Part shown: positions 24,666 to 34,424 of the stretch, piece by piece
Position numbering within the stretch: position 1 is the first letter of the stretch
Layout: every line of letters starts with the position of its first letter
Translations under genes and position numbers: made by a program
From: Candidatus Aquidulcis sp.
Lineage (GTDB): Bacteria > Chloroflexota > Anaerolineae > UBA4142
Length of the DNA: 35,191 nucleotides
Direction of reading: 5' to 3'
NCBI GenBank assembly: GCA_020723345.1
Contig: DYJA01000030.1
Coordinates: 28,543 to 63,733, forward strand
Notes under the pieces: model-generated
Database searches by the model: none
The model's input: only the letters and a program-made list of their open reading frames with translations
What the model was told of the DNA's origin: nothing

Positions 24666-25172
24666 TCATTGTCTTTTCTTCGCCAACACAATCACGCCCA
24701 CAATCGCGACGAGCAGCAACAGCGACGTGATTTCAAACGGCAAGAGAAAATCGGTGAAGAGCGACGCGCCAACCGCTTGCGTGCTCCCGATTTGCGCGAT
24801 CAATTCGGGTGTGAATGGTCCCCGCGTCGGTGGCAGGACGGCGAGCGCGATGACGAGCGCGAGTTGCGCGACAAGCGCGACGCCGAAAATCACCGCGAGC
24901 GGGCGCTGCCATTTCAATTCCTCTTTCAAAGGATCGCTGCCTGGGCTAAGCAGCATAATGACGAACACAAACAGGATCAAGATCGCACCCGCGTAGATCA
25001 TCACTTGCGCGGCGGCGAGGAACGGTGCGCTCAACAAAACGTACAGCCCCGCCAGCGAAACGAACACGACGGCGAGACAGAGCGCGCTGTAAACCGGGTT
25101 TCGCAGCATGACGACACCCAGGGCGGCAATGACTCCCAGCGCGGCGAGAAAATAAAAAGGAATGAGTTCCAT
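24666..25172 (-). CDS. nuoJ: NADH-quinone oxidoreductase subunit J
   Basis: Protein of 168 aa with five hydrophobic helices. ALGVVMLRNPVYSALCLAVV at the start and APFLAAAQVMIYAGAILILF-VFVIMLL, the pi-bulge helix region with the conserved Tyr, are typical of NuoJ. It forms part of the membrane arm next to NuoK and NuoA. ATG start; length normal. Confidence 0.95.
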   Translation of the reverse strand: MELIPFYFLAALGVIAALGVVMLRNPVYSALCLAVVFVSLAGLYVLLSAPFLAAAQVMIYAGAILILFVFVIMLLSPGSDPLKEELKWQRPLAVIFGVALVAQLALVIALAVLPPTRGPFTPELIAQIGSTQAVGASLFTDFLLPFEITSLLLLVAIVGVIVLAKKRQ

Positions 25173-25187
25173 TTACATTTTGGACTC

Positions 25188-25215
25188 GTAGGACAAATTT
25201 GTAAATTTGTCCTAC
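25188..25215. repeat. GTAGGACAAATTT hairpin, copy 1
   Basis: GTAGGACAAATTT and AAATTTGTCCTAC form a 13-bp inverted repeat in the nuoJ-nuoH gap, overlapping the nuoH stop region. The same family is found at 27477-27500, 34278-34304 and 34397-34424. Confidence 0.8.
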
Positions 25216-26225
25216 TTGAATATCACCATCACAATCGCGGTGACAAAAATGTTGGCGAGCGCGAGCGGCAGCAGCACTTTCCAGCCAAAGCCCATCAATT
25301 GATCGTAACGAAAGCGCGGAAGCGTGCCGCGCATCCACATCATCACGAAAATGAAAAACATGATTTTCAGAATGAGCCAATGCACGCCCGGCAGAATTCC
25401 GAACGGACCTTGATAGCCGCCCAGGAACATCGTGGACGCAATCGCGCTGACGGTCAGCATGTTGATGTACTCCGCCATGTAGAACAGCGCGAACTTGAGC
25501 GACGAATATTCCGTCTGATACCCCGCGACCAATTCCGTTTCCGCTTCGGGCAGGTCGAACGGCAGGCGATTGACTTCGGCGACGGCGGCGATAAAGTAGA
25601 TGATGAAACCGAGCGGCTGCCACACGACGTTCCAAATGAACGATTGCTTTTCTACGATGTCCACGAGACTGAGCGAGCCGCTGAGCATCAGCACGCCGAC
25701 GAGCGCAAGCCCCAGCGAGATTTCGTAACTGATCATCTGCGCGGTCGAGCGCAGCGCGCCGAGCATCGAGTACTTGTTGTTCGAGCCCCAGCCGCCGAGC
25801 ACGATGCCATAGATGCCGAGCGATCCAATCGCGAGCAAGTACAGCACCGCGATATTCACATCCGCGATATAAAAATCGATGTGGTAGCCGAAAATTTCCG
25901 TCGAAGGATGGAGCGGCATCACTGCCCACGCGAGCAGCGCGGTGCCGACGGCGATCCCCGGCGCGATTGTGTAAATGATCTTGTCGGCTTGCGCGGGCCA
26001 GAAATCTTCCTTGAAGATCATTTTGATCGCGTCCGCAATTGGTTGCAGGAGCGCGATGCCGCCAATCGCGCCGACGCGGTTCGGTCCGATACGCGATTGA
26101 ATCTTCGCGATGACGTACCGCTCGACCAGCGTCAGGTACGCGAACGCCGTCAACAACGCGATGATGACGACAATCGTTTTGATGAGCGCTTCGATTAAAG
26201 TTACGACAATCGGATCCAAGTCCAC
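25212..26225 (-). CDS. nuoH: NADH-quinone oxidoreductase subunit H
   Basis: Protein of 337 aa with a GTG start (GAGG about 6 nt upstream) and eight or so helices. It is the membrane subunit that forms the quinone chamber and links the two arms. LTLVERYVIAKIQSRIGPNRVGAIGGIALLQPIADAIKMI, then EVNRLPFDLPEAETELVAGYQTEYSSLKFALFYMAEY, are the conserved quinone-site and E-channel loops. The C-terminal MWMRGTLPRFRYDQLMGFGWKVLLP is intact. Confidence 0.96.
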   Translation of the reverse strand: MDLDPIVVTLIEALIKTIVVIIALLTAFAYLTLVERYVIAKIQSRIGPNRVGAIGGIALLQPIADAIKMIFKEDFWPAQADKIIYTIAPGIAVGTALLAWAVMPLHPSTEIFGYHIDFYIADVNIAVLYLLAIGSLGIYGIVLGGWGSNNKYSMLGALRSTAQMISYEISLGLALVGVLMLSGSLSLVDIVEKQSFIWNVVWQPLGFIIYFIAAVAEVNRLPFDLPEAETELVAGYQTEYSSLKFALFYMAEYINMLTVSAIASTMFLGGYQGPFGILPGVHWLILKIMFFIFVMMWMRGTLPRFRYDQLMGFGWKVLLPLALANIFVTAIVMVIFK

Positions 26226-26241
26226 AAACGCCTCAACAATT

Positions 26242-26282
26242 CACGCAACACGGAACACGTGCTTCGTGTTGCATGTTGCGTG
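26242..26282. repeat. Intergenic foldback, nuoH-nuoE gap
   Basis: CACGCAACACGGAACACG is followed by CGTGTTGCATGTTGCGTG (26265-26282), an imperfect inverse complement. It is the same word family as 14593-14610 and the nuoL-internal copy at 17847-17864. Confidence 0.75.
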
Positions 26283-26756
26283 TCAATCTTTTCGCAATCG
26301 CTCCACGATCTCGTCCAACTTTTCAATCGTCAAGTCTTGCAGATGTTCCGCGCCATCGATCAACATCACCGGCGCGTGATCGCAACCGCCCAGACATTCG
26401 GCTTCCTTCAAAGTAATTTTGCCGTCGGCGGAAGTTTGCCCGGCTTGGCAACCCAGTTTGTGTTCGAGATGTTCGAGCATCGTTTCGGAACCGCGCAGCG
26501 CGCACGGCAGATCGTTGCAGAACATGATCGTATGCTTGCCTTGTTGCTCGCGCGCGTACATCGTGTAAAACGTCGCGACGCCGTTTACTTCGGTTTTGGA
26601 GAGTCCGACCAAATCGGCAATTTCTTGAATCGCTTCATCAGGTAGCCAGCCCATCGCGCGCTGAACGAGATGCAGCGCGGGCATCACCGCCGAACGCGCA
26701 TCGGGATATTTCGTCATCAAATTTTGAATATCAGATTTCGCTTGTTCGGAGAGCAT
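26283..26756 (-). CDS. nuoE: NADH-quinone oxidoreductase subunit E
   Basis: Protein of 157 aa from the ATG at 26756 (a TTG one codon earlier is possible). It is a thioredoxin-like 2Fe-2S subunit of the NADH-oxidising module. The four ligands of cluster N1a are present as C80-x4-C85 (MFCNDLPC) and C121-x3-C125 (AECLGGC). It is the only hydrophilic subunit in this operon; its partner NuoF, which holds FMN, is not adjacent. The 26757-26787 gap to nuoA consists of repeated AATCTCTAATCTCC-type words. Confidence 0.94.
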   Translation of the reverse strand: MLSEQAKSDIQNLMTKYPDARSAVMPALHLVQRAMGWLPDEAIQEIADLVGLSKTEVNGVATFYTMYAREQQGKHTIMFCNDLPCALRGSETMLEHLEHKLGCQAGQTSADGKITLKEAECLGGCDHAPVMLIDGAEHLQDLTIEKLDEIVERLRKD

Positions 26757-26787
26757 CAATCTCTAATCTCCAATCTCTAATCTCTGA

Positions 26788-27144
26788 TCAATCCCACTCG
26801 AATCCGCCCTTGCGCCAAACGTACACATAGCCGATCAGCAGGACGAAAATAAAAATGCCCATTTCGATCAGCCCAAACAATTCCAACTGGCGAAAGAGGA
26901 CCGCCCAGGGATAAAAGAAAATAATTTCGATGTCGAACAAAATGAAGAGGACAGCCGTCAGGTAATACTTGATGGAGAAGCGCCGCCGGGCAGAACCGAA
27001 CGGCGGCATACCGGATTCGTACGGGGCAAGTTTAGCGGAATTCGGTCGGCGCGGTCCCGTCATCGCAGAAAGCGTTAGCGCAATCGCGGCAAACGCTACC
27101 ACGACGACAACCATCACCAGGATAGGCAAATAGTCTGCGGGCAT
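26788..27144 (-). CDS. nuoA: NADH-quinone oxidoreductase subunit A
   Basis: Protein of 118 aa with three helices and the conserved loop LAPYESGMPPFGSARRRFSIKYYL, the NuoA signature, followed by FDIEIIFFYPWAV. It is first in the operon; a consensus-grade promoter lies 40-65 nt upstream. NuoB, C and D, which normally follow nuoA, are absent here. Confidence 0.96.
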   Translation of the reverse strand: MPADYLPILVMVVVVVAFAAIALTLSAMTGPRRPNSAKLAPYESGMPPFGSARRRFSIKYYLTAVLFILFDIEIIFFYPWAVLFRQLELFGLIEMGIFIFVLLIGYVYVWRKGGFEWD

Positions 27145-27182
27145 TGATCAATCCGAATATGGCGAAGTTGAAATCTGGGCGC

Positions 27183-27211
27183 ATCATATTACAATTCAGA
27201 TCGTTTGTCAA
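27183..27211 (-). promoter_or_regulatory. Promoter of the nuo operon
   Basis: Minus-strand TTGACA (27206-27211, perfect) and TATGAT (27183-27188) are separated by 17 bp. The predicted start near 27176 gives a leader of about 30 nt before the nuoA ATG. It lies just past the terminator of the copper operon. Confidence 0.8.
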
Positions 27212-27217
27212 CAATAA

Positions 27218-27254
27218 AAATGTGCGCGAGAGGTTCGTCGTCTCGCGCACATTT
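27218..27254 (-). terminator. Rho-independent terminator of the copper operon
   Basis: AAATGTGCGCGAGA and its exact inverse complement form a 14-bp stem with a 9-nt loop. On the minus strand it is followed by TTATTG-type T-rich sequence. It lies 20 nt after the YHS gene stop. Confidence 0.85.
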
Positions 27255-27274
27255 GGAGATGCCTCGTTCTTGGG

Positions 27275-27451
27275 TCAATGTCCTGGCATCTTCATCATCG
27301 GACCCTCGCGCAAAAATTTCTCGGGGTCTTTGTCGAACGCGACCTTGCAACCGCGGCTGCAAAAATAGTACGTCGTCCCCTTGTACTCGGACTTGGCCGC
27401 TTCTTTTCCTTCGACCACCGTCATTCCGCAAACTGGGTCTTTGTGCTCCAT
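27275..27451 (-). CDS. YHS domain protein (metal-binding)
   Basis: Protein of 58 aa with AGGAGG 7 nt before the ATG. It reads [20 protein letters not shown], then [20 protein letters not shown], and ends in a Met/His-rich tail ([11 protein letters not shown]). DPVCGM and [12 protein letters not shown] are the two halves of the YHS domain, found next to or inside copper and silver P-type ATPases as a metal-binding unit. It is last in the csoR-copA operon and directly precedes the terminator; the Met/His tail fits soft-metal binding. Confidence 0.92.
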   Translation of the reverse strand: MEHKDPVCGMTVVEGKEAAKSEYKGTTYYFCSRGCKVAFDKDPEKFLREGPMMKMPGH

Positions 27452-27476
27452 CTGAAATCCTCCTATGATTGTTGTT

Positions 27477-27500
27477 GGACAATTTTCAAAATTGTCCTAC
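27477..27500. repeat. GGACAATTTT hairpin, copy 2
   Basis: GGACAATTTT and AAAATTGTCC flank a single C and continue into TAC, matching the family at 25188, 34278 and 34397. It lies between the YHS gene and the methyltransferase gene. Confidence 0.75.
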
Positions 27501-28084
27501 TTGATCGCATCAATCCCGATAAACAAACTGCCGATCAACTGCCGCACTGCGCGCACGCGAAAGCCCGCGCGCTCGATCAGTTGTGCGGTGTCGCGATTCA
27601 GGTGGCAATTCCCCGCGACTTGTTTCCACAGCGGCGTGAGCGCGTCCTGCGCGCGCGCGATCAAATGATTCTTGACGCGCACGTGTTCGACCAGACGAAA
27701 CGCGCCGCCGGGCTTGAGCACGCGCTGCACTTCGCGCACTGCGCGCGCTGGATCGCCGATGCTGCAAAACGTCAGCGTGCCGACCACCGCGTCGAACGAC
27801 GCGTCGGCGAACGGCAAATCTTCCGCGCGCGCTTGGTACAACAAAGTGATCTCACCGCGCCCGTTCTTTCGCTTCATCGCGCGTTCGAGCGATTCGCCGT
27901 CGGGATCAATCGCGGCAACAGATTCGACCGCGCGATAGTGTCGCAAATTCAATCCCGTGCCAACGCCGATCTCCAGCGTTCGCCCGCGCGCCGCGCTGAC
28001 AGCCCACTGGCGCCAGCGCCGCACGCCGAGAAAATCGAACGGCGCGACGATTGGATCGTAGATCATTGCAATTATTTCGCTCAT
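27497..28084 (-). CDS. Class I SAM-dependent methyltransferase in the copper operon
   Basis: Protein of 195 aa from the ATG at 28084 (MSEIIAMIYDPIVAPFDFLG); the open frame continues 10 codons upstream to a TTG within the word repeat. Motif I TLEIGVGTGLNLRHY, then AAIDPDGESLERA, ARAEDLPFADASFDAVVGTL, and VLKPGGAFRLVEH are of the UbiE/Methyltransf_11 type. It lies between copA and the YHS gene on the same strand. It could act on a metal or metalloid, a small thiol or a quinone-like lipid; the sequence does not decide. Confidence 0.83.
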   Translation of the reverse strand: MSEIIAMIYDPIVAPFDFLGVRRWRQWAVSAARGRTLEIGVGTGLNLRHYRAVESVAAIDPDGESLERAMKRKNGRGEITLLYQARAEDLPFADASFDAVVGTLTFCSIGDPARAVREVQRVLKPGGAFRLVEHVRVKNHLIARAQDALTPLWKQVAGNCHLNRDTAQLIERAGFRVRAVRQLIGSLFIGIDAIK

Positions 28085-28089
28085 AGAGA

Positions 28090-28131
28090 GATTGGAGATT
28101 AGAGATTCGCTCAATTTCCAATCTCTAATCG
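28090..28131. repeat. Foldback of GATTAGAGATT words
   Basis: GATTAGAGATT (28097-28107) faces AATCTCTAATC (28120-28130) across 12 nt. Related words fill the nuoE-nuoA gap at 26757-26787. It lies between copA and the methyltransferase start. Confidence 0.7.
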
Positions 28132-30606
28132 CTAGATTGTCGGCGCTTTGAAATTCCGCAGCCGCAGTGAATTCGTCACGACGAACACGGACGAGAACGC
28201 CATTGCCGCCGCCGCGATGATTGGGTTCAACAGCCAGCCGAAGAACGGGTATAGCGCGCCCGCCGCGATCGGAATGCCGAGGATGTTGTAAATGAACGCC
28301 CAGAACAAATTGCCTTTGATCGTGCGAATCGTTCGTTTCGACAACGCGATTGCCGTGACGACGCCGCGCAAGTCGCCGGAGATCAGCGTGATCTCCGCGG
28401 CTTGCATCGCGACATCGGTGCCCGTGCCAATCGCAATGCCGATGTTCGCTTGCGCGAGCGCGGGCGCATCGTTGATCCCATCGCCCACCATCGCGACAAT
28501 TTCGTTTTGTTGTTGCAGTTCTTTGACCTTGTCCGCTTTTTGCCCGGGCAACACTTCCGCGAAATAGTGATCGATGCCGACTTGCTTCGCGATCGCGGCT
28601 GCGGTGCGCGGATTGTCGCCGGTCAGCATATACACATTCAAACCCAGGTTCTTGAGCGCCGCGACTGCCGCGCGCGAATTCGGTTTGAGCGTATCCGCGA
28701 CGGCGATCAAGCCCGCCGCGCGTCCGTCAATCGCCGCGAACATCGCGGTCTTGCCTTCGTCCGCCAATTGACTGGCTCGCGTTTCCAGACCATCGAGCGC
28801 GATCTTGGAATCGCTCATCAGTTTCGCGTTGCCGATCAAAAGTTCGTGTCCATCCACGCGCGCGCGTACGCCGTGCCCCGCGACCGCGCCAAACTCCGAC
28901 GGCTCAGTCAACGCGAGCCCCGCGTCTTGCGCGTGTTTGACGATGGCTTGCCCGAGCGGATGCTCACTATTCTTTTCCGCCGACGCAACGAGCCGCACAA
29001 ACTCGTCTTTTGTCATTGGTAATTTGTCATTGGTCATTTGGTCGGTGACAGAGGGCGCGCCCTGCGTCAACGTTCCCGTCTTGTCCAAAATAATCGCGGT
29101 CACCTTGTGCGCGGTTTCCAGCGCGCCGCCGGAGCGGATCAACACGCCGTTTTCCGCACCCTTGCCGGTCCCGACCATGATCGCGGTTGGCGTCGCGAGT
29201 CCGAGCGCGCATGGACACGCGATGATTAGCACCGCGACGAAATTGACGAACGCGTTCGTGAACGATCCGCCGATCACGAACCACAGTGCGAACGTAACAA
29301 GCGCGATGCCGATGACGATCGGCACAAAGACCGCGGAGATTTGATCGGCGAGCCGTTGAATTGGCGCTTTCGATCCTTGCGCGTCCTCGACCAACTTGAT
29401 AATCTGCGCGAGCGCGGTTTCTTTGCCAACTTTGCGCGCTTCGAACTTGAACGCGCCCATTTTGTTGATCGTCGCGCCAATCACCGAATCACCTAATGTC
29501 TTTTCGACGGGCAAACTCTCGCCTGTGATCATAGACTCGTCAACCGACGAACTGCCCGCGACGATTACGCCGTCCACCGGAATCTTTTCGCCGGGGCGCA
29601 CGCTGACGATGTCGCCGACGCGCACTTGCTCGAGGGCGATCTCGATTTCCTGTCCATCGCGTTCGACGCGCGCGGTCTTTGCCTGCAATTTCATCAAATT
29701 CTTGATCGCTTCGGACGTTTGTCCTTTCGCGCGCGCCTCGAGATACTTGCCGACTTTAATCAGCGTGATGATGACCGCCGCGCTTTCAAAGTAGACATGA
29801 TCGGCAATCGTGACGCCGAACAATTTTGCGATCAGCACGATGACGCTGAACCAGTACGCCGCGTTCGTGCCAATCGAAATCAACGCGTCCATGTTCGGCG
29901 CGAGCGCGCGCAGCGATTTGTACGCGCCGCGATGGTACGACCGTCCGACGTAAAATTGCACCGGCGTCGCGAGCGCGAACAGTAGCCAATCGAATTGCTT
30001 CCAACTGAACAACCAGGGCAGCACGTCCATCCGCCCCAAGCCGACGTGCAGAATATCGCGCGCCATCGCCAACGCAAACAGCGGCGCGGTGAGGATGACG
30101 CCGACGACGAGATCGCGCCACTCGCGCTGGCGTTCTTGCTCGCGCAATTCGCGTTCGCGGTCGACGATTTCCGTCGCCGCGCCGCCCACGTCGAGCACTT
30201 CATAGCCGACATCTTCGACCGCGTGCTTCAAATCGGCAATCGTCACCGCGCCGGGCACAAGTTCGACCGTTGCGCGTTCCGTCGCGAGATTGACCGCGAC
30301 GTTCAGCACGCCGGGCACGGATTTCAGCCCGTTCTCGACGTGCATCACGCACGACGCGCATGTCATCCCGCCAATCGGCAGCGTGATCTTGTCCACGACC
30401 ACATCGTAGCCCACGTCGCGCACCGCCGCGACCATTTGATCTATATTTGCCTTCTCCGGATCGAATTGCACCGTCGCGTGTTCATTTGCGAGATTGACTG
30501 CCGCGTTCTCCACGCCCGGTACTTCTTTCAGCCCGCCCTCGACGTGCATCACGCAACTCGCGCAAGTCATCCCGGAGATAGGAAGCGTAACTTGTTTGGT
30601 AGACAC
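28132..30606 (-). CDS. copA: Copper-translocating P-type ATPase
   Basis: Protein of 824 aa with a GTG start (AGGAGT 6 nt upstream). Two N-terminal heavy-metal domains each carry GMTCASC (C15/C18 and C83/C86). The actuator has TGES, the sixth-helix ion site is CPC in [15 protein letters not shown] (near residue 464), the phosphorylation site is DKTGTLT (near 508), and the nucleotide and hinge regions show HPLGQAI and [18 protein letters not shown]. The last helices carry the [16 protein letters not shown] motif typical of Cu(I)-ATPases of the P1B-1 group. It exports Cu(I) from the cytoplasm. It is cotranscribed downstream of csoR. Confidence 0.96.
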   Translation of the reverse strand: MSTKQVTLPISGMTCASCVMHVEGGLKEVPGVENAAVNLANEHATVQFDPEKANIDQMVAAVRDVGYDVVVDKITLPIGGMTCASCVMHVENGLKSVPGVLNVAVNLATERATVELVPGAVTIADLKHAVEDVGYEVLDVGGAATEIVDRERELREQERQREWRDLVVGVILTAPLFALAMARDILHVGLGRMDVLPWLFSWKQFDWLLFALATPVQFYVGRSYHRGAYKSLRALAPNMDALISIGTNAAYWFSVIVLIAKLFGVTIADHVYFESAAVIITLIKVGKYLEARAKGQTSEAIKNLMKLQAKTARVERDGQEIEIALEQVRVGDIVSVRPGEKIPVDGVIVAGSSSVDESMITGESLPVEKTLGDSVIGATINKMGAFKFEARKVGKETALAQIIKLVEDAQGSKAPIQRLADQISAVFVPIVIGIALVTFALWFVIGGSFTNAFVNFVAVLIIACPCALGLATPTAIMVGTGKGAENGVLIRSGGALETAHKVTAIILDKTGTLTQGAPSVTDQMTNDKLPMTKDEFVRLVASAEKNSEHPLGQAIVKHAQDAGLALTEPSEFGAVAGHGVRARVDGHELLIGNAKLMSDSKIALDGLETRASQLADEGKTAMFAAIDGRAAGLIAVADTLKPNSRAAVAALKNLGLNVYMLTGDNPRTAAAIAKQVGIDHYFAEVLPGQKADKVKELQQQNEIVAMVGDGINDAPALAQANIGIAIGTGTDVAMQAAEITLISGDLRGVVTAIALSKRTIRTIKGNLFWAFIYNILGIPIAAGALYPFFGWLLNPIIAAAAMAFSSVFVVTNSLRLRNFKAPTI

Positions 30607-30614
30607 TGTAACTC

Positions 30615-30681
30615 CTAGTCAACCAGTCAACTAGTCAATCAGGGACTAGGCGACTGGTTAACCGATTGACTGATTGACTAG
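30615..30681. repeat. Foldback of CTAGTCAACCAGTCAA words
   Basis: Tandem CTAGTCAACCAGTCAACTAG is followed, after a spacer, by ATTGACTGATTGACTAG in inverse complement with a few changes. It fills the csoR-copA gap and touches the csoR stop. Confidence 0.75.
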
Positions 30682-30956
30682 ATCTTGCTAGTCGTTTCAA
30701 ACACATCCAGCAACTCTTTGATCACGCGCTCGCGTTCCTTCGGCTTGTCGCCGCGAATGGCGGTGGTGACGCAGTGGTTCAGGTGGCGTTCGAGCAACAG
30801 CGCGTTGAGTTTGTCGATCGCCTTTTCGATTGCCTGCGTTTGCTTGAGAATGTCGATGCAGTACGCGTCCTCGTCGATCATACGGACGACTGCGCCGACG
30901 TGCCCCTGAATGCTGAGCGCGCGGTTCTTCAATTGATCTTTTTGGATTTCTGCCAT
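30678..30956 (-). CDS. csoR: CsoR-family copper-sensing repressor
   Basis: Protein of 92 aa from the ATG at 30956 (AGAGG upstream). It is all-helical (DUF156 fold). The Cu(I) ligands of CsoR are present with canonical spacing: C33, H58 and C62 (AYCIDIL and RHLNHC), which correspond to C36-H61-C65 of M. tuberculosis CsoR. The apo protein should bind the G/C-tract operator at 30970-30995 and release it on Cu(I) binding, derepressing itself, copA, the methyltransferase and the YHS gene. Confidence 0.93.
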   Translation of the reverse strand: MAEIQKDQLKNRALSIQGHVGAVVRMIDEDAYCIDILKQTQAIEKAIDKLNALLLERHLNHCVTTAIRGDKPKERERVIKELLDVFETTSKI

Positions 30957-30969
30957 GCTTGCCTCTGGA

Positions 30970-30995
30970 TACCCCACCCCCCACCGGGGGGGGTA
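30970..30995. promoter_or_regulatory. CsoR-type operator
   Basis: TACCCCACCCCCCACC followed by GGGGGGGGTA forms an imperfect inverted repeat TACCCC..GGGGTA with G/C tracts, the form of known CsoR/RcnR-type operators. It lies just downstream of the predicted transcription start and upstream of the csoR ATG, where bound repressor would block transcription. Confidence 0.8.
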
Positions 30996-31005
30996 CGGTG
31001 CTGAC

Positions 31006-31034
31006 AGTATACGCTAGTGACGACGCTTTGTCAA
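31006..31034 (-). promoter_or_regulatory. Promoter of the copper operon
   Basis: Minus-strand TTGACA (31029-31034, perfect) and TATACT (31006-31011) are separated by 17 bp. The predicted start falls at the edge of the CsoR operator. Confidence 0.85.
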
Positions 31035-31064
31035 GCGCGTTTATTGGCGTTGGCGGATAAGCAA

Positions 31065-31097
31065 AGACCCGAAGAGTCGGTAAAACTCTTCGGGTCT
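31065..31097. terminator. 13-bp hairpin between luxR-like gene and copper promoter
   Basis: AGACCCGAAGAGT and ACTCTTCGGGTCT form a perfect 13-bp stem with a 7-nt loop, placed 26 nt after the HTH gene stop (31123, minus strand). The T-run is weak, so it could be a terminator or an attenuating structure. Confidence 0.65.
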
Positions 31098-31122
31098 GCT
31101 CGGCAGTTGCGCGGCTTGGCGT

Positions 31123-31359
31123 CTAGTTCACCGGCAATGCTTGATGCTGTTCCTGCATCGCGTATTCCGCGCGCACCAACTGGATTGCCAGTTCCGTCCG
31201 CGAATAGACGCCGGACTTGGCGAACACGCTCGTCAACGTGTTCTTCACGGTCTTGATGCTAATCGTCAATTCACGCGCGATCTCTTTATTGCTCGCGCCC
31301 GTCGCGACCAAGCGCGCGATTTCGCGTTGGCGGGGGGATAGTTTAGTGTGATAGTCCAT
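31123..31359 (-). CDS. Stand-alone LuxR/GerE-type HTH protein
   Basis: Protein of 78 aa from the ATG at 31359, with AAGGAGG 4 nt upstream. KLSPRQREIARLVATGASNK-EIARELTISIKTVKNTLTSVFAKSGVYSRTELAIQL is the complete four-helix LuxR-type DNA-binding domain with no sensory or receiver domain. Such GerE-like proteins bind DNA without phosphorylation. It lies downstream of the beta-helix protein on the same strand, separated by a 29-bp foldback. Confidence 0.88.
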   Translation of the reverse strand: MDYHTKLSPRQREIARLVATGASNKEIARELTISIKTVKNTLTSVFAKSGVYSRTELAIQLVRAEYAMQEQHQALPVN

Positions 31360-31381
31360 CGTTCCTCCTTGTATCAGTCCA

Positions 31382-31442
31382 ACAGTACGACAGTGGGACA
31401 GTGGCACAGTCATACTGTCCGACTGTTCCACTGCCTCACTGT
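31382..31442. repeat. 29-bp foldback of ACAGTGGGACAGT words
   Basis: Left arm 31382-31410 and right arm 31414-31442 are inverse complements with about six mismatches and a 3-nt loop (CAT). The arms are themselves tandem ACAGT words. It begins 2 nt after the beta-helix gene stop and could end its transcript. Confidence 0.8.
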
Positions 31443-31443
31443 T

Positions 31444-33663
<2,220 letters not shown>

Positions 33664-33685
33664 GGTCTCCTCCTTGGGGCGGTAA

Positions 33686-33754
33686 ACAGTGAACAGTGAA
33701 CAGTCATCAGTGAACAGTCAACAGTCAGCAGTAAGAGCCGAACTGTTCACTGCT
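33686..33754. repeat. Tandem AACAGTGAACAGTC words with inverse partner
   Basis: Six or so degenerate copies of AACAGTGAACAGTCA are followed by GAACTGTTCACTGCTC; related GTTCACTGCTCACTG words recur at 33886-33910, beyond the nested foldback. It is part of the gap between the beta-helix gene and the receiver-like gene. Confidence 0.65.
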
Positions 33755-33886
33755 CTAGCCACCCGACATTTTTAACCTGACGGTTCAATTGGACGCTGAT
33801 TCACACTGATTCACACTGATTTTTTTAATTATCTGTGTTCATCTGTGTTCATCTGTGTCCAATTATAAAGACTGTCGGGTCGCTAG
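33755..33886. repeat. Nested 132-bp foldback, MITE-like
   Basis: The outer arms CTAGCCACCCGACA (33755-33768) and the inverse complement CTAGCGACCCGACA (33873-33886) differ at one of 14 positions. Inside is a second imperfect inverted repeat of about 34 bp made of tandem CTGATTCACA / ATCTGTGTTC words (about 33787-33863), the same family as the element at 9715-9792. There is no ORF. Terminal inverted repeats without coding content suggest a small non-autonomous element; a target duplication is not evident. Confidence 0.6.
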
Positions 33887-33894
33887 TTCACTGC

Positions 33895-34266
33895 TCACTG
33901 TTGACTGCTCACAGGCGACTGTCTTTCAATCACTTGCACCAAATCCTGCACCGTGGTTGCCTGCGGCATTTGTCCTGACCACACGAGTATATGATTGCTG
34001 TTTGCGTCCACGCCGAGTAACAAAAGGTCGCTGCGATAGAAACGCGTTTTCCCCGAAAGGAGGAAAATGGGTTTCTCGCGCGCGTCGGGCTGCGCCAAAT
34101 CGAAAATAATTACGTCGGGGCACGCGGCGTCCAATTGCTGCGCCGCGTCCGCGCTTTCGATTTCAATCGTCACCACCTGAAAATCTGGACGATTCTGGAG
34201 TGCGAGGGCGATTCCGGCGAGCGCGAGGGTGTTGCCGTAGACGACAACGCGGCGTGAGATGGGCAT
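33895..34266 (-). CDS. Degenerate receiver-like protein
   Basis: Protein of 123 aa from the ATG at 34266 (AGAGGA upstream). The secondary-structure pattern is that of a response-regulator receiver: RRVVVYGNTLALAGIALALQ, then DFQVVTIE, CPDVIIFDLAQPD, and late helices. D56 sits at the phospho-acceptor position. The acidic pair after strand 1 is replaced by YGN and the conserved late Thr and Lys are not evident, so it is a pseudo-receiver that probably does not bind Mg or take phosphate normally. No output domain. It lies next to a complete NarL-type regulator on the same strand. Confidence 0.65.
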   Translation of the reverse strand: MPISRRVVVYGNTLALAGIALALQNRPDFQVVTIEIESADAAQQLDAACPDVIIFDLAQPDAREKPIFLLSGKTRFYRSDLLLLGVDANSNHILVWSGQMPQATTVQDLVQVIERQSPVSSQQ

Positions 34267-34277
34267 GGGTTCCTCTT

Positions 34278-34304
34278 GTAGGACAATTTGAAAAATTGTC
34301 CTAC
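34278..34304. repeat. GTAGGACAATTT hairpin, copy 3
   Basis: GTAGGACAATTT and AAATTGTCCTAC flank GAA, 12-bp stem. It lies directly upstream of the receiver-like gene. Confidence 0.8.
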
Positions 34305-34325
34305 ACACTCTACCAGCAAATCAGC

Positions 34326-34396
34326 CGCGAGGCACTAGCGCAAGCGCTAGTCCGGGCAAAAAAAAACGCTAGTCTTGAAACTAGCAAGACTAGCGC
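34326..34396. repeat. Two foldbacks of ACTAGCGC words
   Basis: ACTAGCGCAAGCGCTAGT is an 8-bp palindrome with a 2-nt loop. After an A9 tract, CGCTAGTCTTG and CAAGACTAGCG form an 11-bp stem around AAACTAG. Together with the GTAGGACAATTT hairpins on either side, the 34267-34420 gap is almost entirely hairpin DNA. Confidence 0.75.
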
Positions 34397-34424
34397 GTAG
34401 GACAATTTTGAAAAATTGTCCTAC
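34397..34424. repeat. GTAGGACAATTTT hairpin, copy 4
   Basis: GTAGGACAATTTT and AAAATTGTCCTAC flank GA. It overlaps the stop codon of the NarL-type regulator gene at 34421 and probably acts as its terminator. Confidence 0.8.

Noticed and set aside
24669-26198. Plus-strand ORF of 509 codons opposite nuoJ and nuoH
   Set aside because: Antisense shadow spanning two real genes and their gap; no start signal and no recognisable motif.
33755-33886. Calling the nested foldback an insertion sequence
   Set aside because: No transposase ORF and no visible target-site duplication; only the inverted repeats are supported.
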